From the NCBI RefSeq assembly GCF_001270065.2, contig NZ_LFYT02000003.1:1-64000 (forward strand): a stretch of 64,000 bases of DNA, read 5' to 3'. Every line of letters starts with the position of its first letter. Position 1 is the first letter of the stretch. A model generated the notes under the pieces. That model searched no databases. It was not told where the DNA came from and was given only the letters and a program-made list of their open reading frames with translations. Position numbers and translations under genes: made by a program. This DNA is from Limnohabitans planktonicus II-D5 (GTDB lineage Bacteria; Pseudomonadota; Gammaproteobacteria; Burkholderiales; Burkholderiaceae_C). Below are positions 39,558 to 46,438 of this stretch, one piece after another.

Positions 39558-39730
39558 ATCTGATTGAACTTGAAGAAATTATTGGTTTGAAATATTGGCG
39601 TAGTGTGGCCGACGCAGAGTTGCGGATTTCAAGCTGTTCACGTGCTTTTGACAATGCGTTGTTTTGACATATTCGACACGCAGTGGCACACGTTTTGATG
39701 GCACTCATCTACCCGCATAAAGGACAAAAA

Positions 39731-40126
39731 ATGACATACGTGAATGAACGAATTTCTGATGAAGACATAGTCAAGTACCGCGTGGAAGAAACCTCTTGGC
39801 CGCATGGTTTGTACTGCCATAAGAACTGGGTGATCGACCGTGAGCGCGACATTTATTTGCGAAATGCCTACGACGACCGAGGCGAGACCACCAATGAGTA
39901 TTGGTCGTTTTACTGGAAAGGCCATGAATGGCCCGTGTATGGCTACAGGGTGAGCTATACGCCTAAGACCGATAGCCACATCGCACAGTACACGGTGCGA
40001 TTGAAGTTCACCAAATTCCCCGAAGGGTTGCTCGACAAACTAGATGAAATCAGAGCCGATTTCATGGAGGCGTACCGGGCGCACTTGCTCAACCAAAACA
40101 TCGACATCACCTTTATTTTTGAATAA
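39731..40126 (+). CDS. Small hypothetical protein
   Basis: A 131-residue protein, acidic and rich in aromatic residues (SWPHGLYCHKNWVIDRERDI, EYWSFYWKGHEWPVYGYRV), with no signal peptide or membrane segment. The ATG at 39731 has AAAGGA seven bases upstream and is preferred to an earlier ATG with no such site. I do not recognise a family. It follows the RTX gene by about 170 bp on the same strand. A cytoplasmic immunity protein is one possibility, from position only. Confidence 0.55.
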   Translation: MTYVNERISDEDIVKYRVEETSWPHGLYCHKNWVIDRERDIYLRNAYDDRGETTNEYWSFYWKGHEWPVYGYRVSYTPKTDSHIAQYTVRLKFTKFPEGLLDKLDEIRADFMEAYRAHLLNQNIDITFIFE

Positions 40127-40547
40127 GTTTGGGCAGGGACGGATTGAGGAGCGGAAAGATCCGAGCGGTGTACTCGATTCCAAGGGATTTTTTTCGATTG
40201 GAAACAATCCGTTTCAGTTTCTCATCCGGATTACAAGCAGCCCCAAGCCCCCCGGTTACGGCAGTCTCACCATCGGTGACTACAAGCGTGTGTTGCCCTT
40301 CGATCATGAACTGATCGAGAAGCACCTGATGCCCGGCGTAAATGGCAGTGATCCCCTTGGACCCCTCAAACCCATGACCAACGAGGCCAGAGTTATTGCC
40401 GGGACCAGGCCGCTGGCCACTCATCCCAAGGGTTACTGGGTTTATGCCAACAGCAACACAACTGCTTCTTACGACGCAAGTCTGATCATCGATCTGGATC
40501 GCAACGCACAAGTTTTGAATATCAAGTTAACGCAAAAGGAGGAGTAA
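40119..40547 (+). CDS. Hypothetical protein, start uncertain
   Basis: An open frame of about 142 residues from a TTG at 40119 that overlaps the stop of the preceding gene; no ATG lies near a ribosome binding site, and the frame extends upstream inside the preceding gene. The sequence (GFFSIGNNPFQFLIRITSSP, YGSLTIGDYKRVLPFDHELI, PKGYWVYANSNTTASYDASL) has no repeats and looks protein-like, but I do not recognise a family. It may be the second half of a gene whose first half was lost or frameshifted. Confidence 0.4.
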   Translation: MNKFGQGRIEERKDPSGVLDSKGFFSIGNNPFQFLIRITSSPKPPGYGSLTIGDYKRVLPFDHELIEKHLMPGVNGSDPLGPLKPMTNEARVIAGTRPLATHPKGYWVYANSNTTASYDASLIIDLDRNAQVLNIKLTQKEE

Positions 40548-40559
40548 AAAAAGGCTACT

Positions 40560-40922
40560 TTGACTACGCAAGCCGTAAAGGCAATCAGGGATTGGGCAGA
40601 CCAATTCAACCCCGCAGCAGGCCAAGCCCTGATCGATGCAGCCGCTCGTTCCCCTTATCTGACCAGCCAATTCAACCAGTTTGTGGCCACTGGGGGTGAG
40701 TTTGCGGCGCCTGCGGCCAATTCAGCCAGTGCACAAAGACTGGACGACGGAAGTTCCGAAACCCATCATGTCGGATTCTTCGAGTGCCGACGAGGTGACA
40801 TTTCTCACACATTTCATTCGTCAGCGTGCTGGATCAATAACCCAATTTTTTTTACACATCAAAGATGTTTCTTCATGACCGACAACACACGACACACAGC
40901 ACCCCACGCCACAAATGGCTAG
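40560..40922 (+). pseudogene. Broken gene cut by a REP composite element and ending at the IS target site
   Basis: After a purine-rich AAAGGAGGAG, a TTG-initiated frame encodes a plausible N-terminus (TTQAVKAIRDWADQFNPAAG, DAAARSPYLTSQFNQFVATG) for about 60 residues. From about 40745 the DNA is the composite REP element (linker, hairpin at 40770, tail to about 40840), so the remaining translation is not original. The frame ends in the TAG of the CTAG duplication bordering the insertion sequence. The original product is unknown; the remainder is not found downstream of the IS. Confidence 0.5.
40770..40840 (+). repeat. Composite REP element, copy 3 (degenerate hairpin plus tail)
   Basis: The hairpin GTCGG-ATTC-TTC-GAGT-G-CCGAC (40770-40791) has a stem change relative to the ACTC type and lacks the CTAC foot. 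The ~50-nt tail follows (GTGACATTTCTCACACATTT, then CATTCGTCAGCGTGCTGGAT, then CAATAA), as at 30054 and 34883. The preceding linker has CCGAAACCCATCA, like the GCCGAAGCCCATCA before dnaE. Confidence 0.6.
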
Positions 40923-42251
40923 CAGGCTGCTGAAATACTCAACGATTCAGAGGGGCCACCTTGCCCCGAAGATGCATTTTCAGATTTTCATTTCGCATTT
41001 TGAAATTCCAGTGGTTTGAAACGCTTCAAAACCGCGTTTTGCCGCACCTATCCCTGCTTTTTTCGCTCATCGGGCACCTTGCAGACGCACCTGTCCCAGC
41101 GTGCGCAGTCGCGTGAGGTTGTAGGCAGCCATCGTCAGCACAAACATCTGATCGACTTTCTCCAAACCTCGCACCAACACCTGGCGCATGTGGCCCACAG
41201 TCTTGGCCCAACCAAAGCCTTGTTCGATGCGCTTGCGTTTTTCCCGCGACATGGCGTAACCCTCACTGTCGGCCACTGCATCGGGTACGGCCGATTTACG
41301 CCCTGATTTGTTCTGCGCCACATGCGGCAACACGTTCATCTGCTGCAAGGCATTGATGAATTCTTGCGCGTCGTAGCCTTTGTCTGCCCCCAGCGTGAGC
41401 GTTGTCTCTTCTTCATGCGACTGGCGCACATCGTTGATCATCGCTTTTGCCGCTTCGCGCTCAGCGTAGCCGTCCGCTTGCGTGACCATGGCATTTACCA
41501 CCAGGCCGTTTCGGTTGTCCGTAAGTGTGTGGCCCATGAATCGCAGTTCGCTGGCGGTCTTGCCTTTGCGATACAGCCGGGCATCACCGTCCGTCTTGGA
41601 TTCGTGCGTCTCGTTGCTGCGCTGCTGGTTGCGGAAGTTGCTGCCATCGCTGTCGTCACCATCTTGGCGATCCTTGGGCACAAAACTCTTGTGGCCTGCC
41701 CACGCCTGGATCAAAGTGCCGTCTACGCTGAAGTGCTCGCCCGACAACAGCTGGCGCTCATCAGCTTGCGCCACGATCTGGTTGAACAGCTCGACCACCG
41801 CATCATGCGCAATGAGTCGCTGGCGATTCTTGGTGAAGACCGTGGGCACCCAGACTGCATCGTCCATGGCCAGTCCTACAAACCAGCGAAACAGCATGTT
41901 GTACTGAATTTGCTCCATGAGCATGCGCTCCGAGCGCACGCTGTAGAGCACCTGCAGCAGCATGGCGCGCAATAGCTTCTCGGGGGCAACGCTAGGGCGA
42001 CCGCCTTTGATGTCAGCCTCATACATGTCCGCAAACAAGCCGTCCATGGCCACCAGTGCTTTGTTGACCATCTCACGGATGGCTCGCAAAGGGTGTCCAG
42101 CAGGTACGAAATCATCCAGCCGTTTCATCAGAAACAAGCTCTCGGTAAAGGTGTCTGCGCCGCGCATGTCAAACTGTTTTTTTGTGATGCCTGAATTCTC
42201 GAACGCGCAGCTGAATTGACGCTTTCAGCGTGTCAGTATTTCAGCAGCCTG
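40923..42251. mobile_element. IS5-family insertion sequence, intact, 1,329 bp
   Basis: Perfect terminal inverted repeats of 17 bp (CAGGCTGCTGAAATACT at 40923-40939 and its complement at 42235-42251) flank one transposase gene on the minus strand. CTAG stands immediately outside both ends (40919-40922 and 42252-42255), fitting the 4-bp YTAR target duplication of the IS5 subgroup. Both ends and the gene are intact, so the insertion is probably recent. Confidence 0.88.
41067..42167 (-). CDS. IS5-family DDE transposase
   Basis: A 366-residue transposase. The N-terminal DUF772-type region contains GRPSVAPEKLLRAMLLQVLY and SERMLMEQIQYNMLFRWFVG. The DDE catalytic residues are visible in HFSVDGTLIQAW, TLGADKGYDAQEF and KRKRIEQGFGWAKT. 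The gene is complete, without frameshift, and lies between perfect terminal repeats, so the element could be mobile. It is the only transposase in the window and is not related to the RAYT type expected to move REP elements. Confidence 0.93.
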   Translation of the reverse strand: MRGADTFTESLFLMKRLDDFVPAGHPLRAIREMVNKALVAMDGLFADMYEADIKGGRPSVAPEKLLRAMLLQVLYSVRSERMLMEQIQYNMLFRWFVGLAMDDAVWVPTVFTKNRQRLIAHDAVVELFNQIVAQADERQLLSGEHFSVDGTLIQAWAGHKSFVPKDRQDGDDSDGSNFRNQQRSNETHESKTDGDARLYRKGKTASELRFMGHTLTDNRNGLVVNAMVTQADGYAEREAAKAMINDVRQSHEEETTLTLGADKGYDAQEFINALQQMNVLPHVAQNKSGRKSAVPDAVADSEGYAMSREKRKRIEQGFGWAKTVGHMRQVLVRGLEKVDQMFVLTMAAYNLTRLRTLGQVRLQGAR

Positions 42252-42255
42252 CTAG

Positions 42256-42393
42256 AGCGCCTTCGGCTGGCTCCTATGTTAAGGAAATCATCTGGCCTTT
42301 ATGTGTCGTACACGCATTGGCTCGTATATGCCGAAAACGGGGTGGCATTTAAGTGCCCAAAACGGATTGGCCTCTATTTGGTGAAAAGTGACA
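42256..42393 (-). mobile_element. Probable solo end of an IS21-type element
   Basis: Read on the minus strand from 42393, the sequence begins TGTCACTTTTCACCAAATAG and carries short iterated blocks at 25-35 bp steps: GGCC near CCGTTTTGGGCACTTAAATG, then CCGTTTTCGGCATATACG. Staggered terminal repeats of this kind, with CCGTTTT and GGCA/GGCC cores, are typical of IS21-family ends. No istA or istB gene remains. It directly abuts the IS5 element. Confidence 0.4.
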
Positions 42394-42556
42394 TCTGAGA
42401 AAACCGCAATCGAAAAGCGTTGCACTGGCGTTGGCGACGGAATGAGTGCCAAGCATCAACCGTATGAGTAACGATGTGTAAATAGTGCGCGGCATGTCGT
42501 TGCATGTTTTGATAAAAACGAATTTTACAAAGTTATAAGTTTGTGAATAAGTCAAA

Positions 42557-42796
42557 ATGTTGGTGCTAAATAATTCAGTGAAGCAAACCACCATGCGTAA
42601 TTTCACAGCAATGTTCAGAGGTACAGGCAGCTTCAATTGTTTGATGGGCGGCTGCAGCCAGGCAGACAAGCTGTGGGGCGGCGCGGGCAATGAAACGGAA
42701 TATGGCTACGCCGGAGACGAGTCGGTGTATGACGGGGGTCTGAATTTGGACTTTATTGCCAGCAACGCCAACGAACGAAAAAAGATGGCATGCTAA
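42557..42796 (+). pseudogene. Decayed RTX C-terminal fragment
   Basis: A 79-residue frame whose second half (ADKLWGGAGNETEYGYAGDE) matches the RTX segment of the 896-residue protein; DNA at 42669-42733 aligns to 39159-39223 with scattered changes. The first part (42574-42618) instead matches the leader at 34936-34980. It ends by overlapping the start of the next gene. It is too short to be a secreted RTX protein and is read as a remnant. The stretch 42394-42556 before it shows nothing I can assign. Confidence 0.55.
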
Positions 42797-43635
42797 AGAA
42801 TGTAATCACCATGCTCATGGCCTGCATGGGCGCTCTTGTGTGGACGGCTTCTAACGCCCAAACCCGACACAACACCCCAGCAGCAGCAACGCTGACGCCC
42901 GCCCAACTGGACGCTAAGCGCAAATGCCCGGATGGGCCGCACTATCGATGCGGTGAACTTGTTGGCCTCTATGCGGACGACGTGTTTCAGCCAGGGAATC
43001 AAAAAATACTGGGTAAGGACATGCCTGCACATCAGTGCACCTTTGGCGGGGTGCGCTACAAAATTCCCTACAGCTTTGCCAAAGTGATGCACCCCAAATG
43101 CGCATCGGCAGAAACGGTGGCGTTCTGGATACCGCTGGCGCACATGGCCAATGGCACGGAAGCCGCCGGGACCAAGCTGGCACGCGAAGCCCTCAAACTG
43201 GGTTTGATGTCGCCTTATGGGGTTCGGATTTCCCTGCAAGCCAACGATTCGACCTTGCGGCAACGCAGCACGTATGACAGCTGTAAACCGAGGCACATTG
43301 ATGCCGACACCCTGCCCACGAAGCTGTACTTTGACATGACGATGTATGTGGACCGCAGCGCCAAAGGCAAACTGGCCACGGACGACCATTGCTATGTCTC
43401 GGATGACCCGAAGTACGAGTTTTACCCGGGCATTCCGGTGAGCTATTTTGTGCCCTTCATCTATAGCTTTCGGGGTGGCAGCAAGGCGAGCCCCAAAGAA
43501 ACGCGGGCAAAAGCCGCCTTCACTTTGCACAACGACAAAGTGTTTGTCGAGTACTTGCTCCAGACGGACATGTTGCCGTACTGGAAAGAAATCCACACCG
43601 CAGTCCTGAATCTTGTTCAATCCTGGGAGCAATAA
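42790..43635 (+). CDS. Secreted protein of unknown function
   Basis: A 281-residue protein with a Sec signal peptide (ITMLMACMGALVWTASNAQ, cleavage likely after SNA), so it is periplasmic or exported. The mature part has several cysteines (KCPDGPHYRCGE, HQCTFGG, HPKCAS, YDSCKP, DHCYVSD) that could form disulfides, consistent with a periplasmic fold. I do not recognise the family. It ends 3 bp before an RTX gene and probably belongs to its operon. A periplasmic immunity or accessory role is possible but unproven. Confidence 0.72.
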   Translation: MLKNVITMLMACMGALVWTASNAQTRHNTPAAATLTPAQLDAKRKCPDGPHYRCGELVGLYADDVFQPGNQKILGKDMPAHQCTFGGVRYKIPYSFAKVMHPKCASAETVAFWIPLAHMANGTEAAGTKLAREALKLGLMSPYGVRISLQANDSTLRQRSTYDSCKPRHIDADTLPTKLYFDMTMYVDRSAKGKLATDDHCYVSDDPKYEFYPGIPVSYFVPFIYSFRGGSKASPKETRAKAAFTLHNDKVFVEYLLQTDMLPYWKEIHTAVLNLVQSWEQ

Positions 43636-43638
43636 AAA

Positions 43639-46434
43639 ATGTCGTACACCTTCACCACCACCCAACTCAGCAAGATCAACAGCCTATTTACCGAGGCCAA
43701 GGACAAAGGGGCTGATGCCAAGGGTGCTTACGCCCAAGCCTACCAATACGTGGCCGATGTGCTGGCTGGCAAAGTGGATCAAGCACAGGGCCAGCCCGCG
43801 CCCTGGTCGCTGGGCAAAGATGTTCAGCAAGTGCAGCTGTGGTTTGCCGAAGCTGCTCGAGCCAATGCGGGCGAGGGCGCTTTTGCAACGCCGATCTGGG
43901 GGGACACCCAGACCCAGGCCGAGTTGCGAGGCCTGGGGCAGTTCAGCGACCAGAAGCTACAGTTGGCCTCCAATCAGGTCGGTTTCAATGCCTTCAGCGA
44001 CATCATCGACCCACGTAACGAAGGCATCCTGCCTTCAATCACAGCCATCGAAAAAAATGAAGCAACAGTCGTTCAACGAGTTCTCTTGCCCGACGTCACC
44101 AACGCCACCAGTGACCCGTTGCTGGCCATGACTGGGGCGAGTTCGACCATCATCGGTGCGAACACCACCGTGCAAAAGCTGTCATTGTCCTTCGCTACTA
44201 ACAGCACCAAATATTACTCTGCTGCCACGACCTCGAGCACGCAAGCGCCCAGTGTGGTCAACGGTGCTGAAGCTGTGAACACTGCCAGCTTCACTGGCAC
44301 CACCCCCAACAACGCCAGCTTGGTGACCACGACCAGCGCGCACACGGCTAAACAGGCAGTGAGCAGCAATGCAACAGTGATCAGCAGCGCAGCCGTGAGC
44401 AGCAACGTAACCGTGAGCACCAACGCAACAGCTAGCAGCAACGCATCACTGAGCAGCAACGTAACCGTGAGCACCAACGCAACAGCTAGCAGCAACGCAT
44501 CACTGAGCAGCAATGCAACAGTGAGCAGCAACGCAACACTGAGCACCAACGCAGCAGTGAGCAGCAACACAAGCACAACAGGCACCCTGGTGGCCAGCAC
44601 TACCGATGGTTTGGGTACAAATGGAAGTTTGAATAGTTCTGCCACGGGCCTGGTTGTTGTGCAGGCGATTGAAGGCACTGACGCTGCAGATGTGCTTCTA
44701 GGCCAGAGCTTTGCCGATATTCTTTTGGGCGGTGCAGGCAATGACACCTTGGCGGGCGGTGGTGGACGGGACTTTTTGATGGGCGGCGCTGGTACGGATA
44801 CCGCTGATTACAGCGCCACAGTCCGTGCGGTGGGCCAGACCCAAGGTGTTCGGGTGAACCTGCAATCGGGTCAGCAAGGCGAGCTGATTCAACGTGGCAG
44901 TTTTGTCAGTGGCACGGCCAGCATGCTGGCCCAGGGTGTGCGATTGGCAGATCTGGATGTGGAGGGCCTGAGTTTTGTGATGCAAGGCTCGTGGATCAAC
45001 CATGGCAAGCCCATGTCGGGTCAGGCGATTTTGGTCAATCGCAATATTGAAGGTCAGGTGACTTTGTGGGCGGCCACGTTGGATGCCAGCATGACCAAGG
45101 CGGTGCAGTTGAAGCTGGTCGAAACCGAGCAAGGTGTGACTGTGCAGACCTTGCAAGCCAAGTACACCATCGGGAATGTCCTGGGTGGCAGTTTTAACTT
45201 CGACACATCGGGGACGGCTGCACCTGTGGCAAGTCGGACCCATGGTGGTGGTTATGGGGTTGCATCAGTCAGTGGCCAGACATGGGGTGACACCCTCAAC
45301 AGTGTTGAAAACGTGACTGGCAGCGTTTATGACGATCAACTCACGGGAGATGCCCATGCCAACGTTTTGTTGGGCGGTGCAGGCAATGACACCCTGTCTG
45401 GCGGTGCGGGACGCGACGCCTTGATGGGTGGTGCTGGTATGGATGCCGCTGATTACAGCGCCACAGTCCGTGCTGCGGGCCAGACCCAAGGTGTTCGGGT
45501 GAACTTGGAAACCGGACAGCAAGACGAGCTGATTCAACGTAGCACTTTTGTCAGTGGCACGGCCAGCATGCTGGCCCAGGGTGTGCGATTGGCAGATCTG
45601 GATGTGGAGGGCTTGAGTTTTGTGATGCAAGGCTCGTGGATCAACCATGGCAAGCCCATGACGGGTCAGGCGATTTTGGTCAATCGCAATATTGAAGGTC
45701 AGGTGACTTTGTGGGCGGCCACGTTGGATGCCAGCATGACCAAGGCGGTGCAGTTGAAGCTGGTCGAAACCGAGCAGGGTGTAACTGTTCAGACCTTGCA
45801 AGCCAAGTACACCAACGGGAATGTCCTGGGTGGCAGTTTTAACTTCAACACATCAGGAACGGCTGCACCTGTGGCAAGTCAGACCCATGGTGGTGGTTAT
45901 GGGGTTGCAGCAGTCAGTGGCCGAGCATGGGGTGACACGCTCAACAGTGTTGAAAACGTGACTGGCAGCGTTTATGACGATCAGCTCACGGGAGATGCCC
46001 ATGCCAACGTCTTGTTGGGCGGCGCTGGCAATGACACGTTGACGGGCGGCTCCGGTGGTGACACTTATGTGTTGGCGCGGGGTGCGGGGAAAGACACCAT
46101 TGTGGAGTCGGATGCCACAACTGGCAGTTTGGATATTGCCCAGTGGGACAGTTCGGTCAGTTCTTCTCAATTGTGGTTCAAGCGCTCGGGCAATGATTTG
46201 CAGGTCAGTGTGATCGGTACTGCCGATCAGGTGCTTGTACAAAACTGGTACAGCGGTTCGGCCAATCAGATTGAGCAGTTCAAGGCCGGTGATGGCAAGA
46301 CGCTGTTGAACACGCAAGTCAATGCCTTGGTCAATGCCATGGCGACATTTGCACCGCCAGCCGCTGGCCAAACGACATTGGGCGCGAGCTATCAGACGGC
46401 CTTGTCTGCGACTTTGGCCGCCAACTGGAAGTGA
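43639..46434 (+). CDS. RTX protein, likely substrate of the adjacent type I secretion system
   Basis: A 931-residue protein without a signal peptide. Residues 1-140 form a helical N-terminal region that I do not recognise. At about 240-315 there is a low-complexity Ser/Asn/Thr region of SSNAT/STNAT repeats. Residues about 363-792 are two nearly identical 215-residue units, each with RTX repeats (LLGGAGNDTL) and a unique part (GLSFVMQGSWINHGKPM, VTLWAATLDASMTKAVQLKL). The end holds GGSGGDTYVLARGAGKDTI and FKRSGNDLQVSVIGTADQVL, a haemolysin-type calcium-binding related domain, and stops at LAANWK, like many RTX C-termini. It ends 4 bp before the HlyB-type gene, so it is very likely that system's substrate. 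Its activity is unknown. Confidence 0.85.
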   Translation: MSYTFTTTQLSKINSLFTEAKDKGADAKGAYAQAYQYVADVLAGKVDQAQGQPAPWSLGKDVQQVQLWFAEAARANAGEGAFATPIWGDTQTQAELRGLGQFSDQKLQLASNQVGFNAFSDIIDPRNEGILPSITAIEKNEATVVQRVLLPDVTNATSDPLLAMTGASSTIIGANTTVQKLSLSFATNSTKYYSAATTSSTQAPSVVNGAEAVNTASFTGTTPNNASLVTTTSAHTAKQAVSSNATVISSAAVSSNVTVSTNATASSNASLSSNVTVSTNATASSNASLSSNATVSSNATLSTNAAVSSNTSTTGTLVASTTDGLGTNGSLNSSATGLVVVQAIEGTDAADVLLGQSFADILLGGAGNDTLAGGGGRDFLMGGAGTDTADYSATVRAVGQTQGVRVNLQSGQQGELIQRGSFVSGTASMLAQGVRLADLDVEGLSFVMQGSWINHGKPMSGQAILVNRNIEGQVTLWAATLDASMTKAVQLKLVETEQGVTVQTLQAKYTIGNVLGGSFNFDTSGTAAPVASRTHGGGYGVASVSGQTWGDTLNSVENVTGSVYDDQLTGDAHANVLLGGAGNDTLSGGAGRDALMGGAGMDAADYSATVRAAGQTQGVRVNLETGQQDELIQRSTFVSGTASMLAQGVRLADLDVEGLSFVMQGSWINHGKPMTGQAILVNRNIEGQVTLWAATLDASMTKAVQLKLVETEQGVTVQTLQAKYTNGNVLGGSFNFNTSGTAAPVASQTHGGGYGVAAVSGRAWGDTLNSVENVTGSVYDDQLTGDAHANVLLGGAGNDTLTGGSGGDTYVLARGAGKDTIVESDATTGSLDIAQWDSSVSSSQLWFKRSGNDLQVSVIGTADQVLVQNWYSGSANQIEQFKAGDGKTLLNTQVNALVNAMATFAPPAAGQTTLGASYQTALSATLAANWK
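44361..44580 (+). repeat. Coding low-complexity Ser/Asn/Thr tandem repeat
   Basis: Ten-residue units of the form SSNATVSTNA are repeated; a 60-bp block containing AACGTAACCGTGAGCACCAA is present twice in near-identical form. The even unit length keeps the frame, so copy number could change without breaking the protein. Confidence 0.7.
44725..46014 (+). repeat. Two tandem 645-bp coding repeats
   Basis: Units at 44725-45369 and 45370-46014 are nearly identical in DNA and differ by scattered substitutions only. A third partial start (TTGGGCGGCGCTGGCAATGA) at 46015 marks the crossover point. Each unit encodes 215 residues, so the array stays in frame. Confidence 0.85.
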
Positions 46435-46438
46435 GTTC

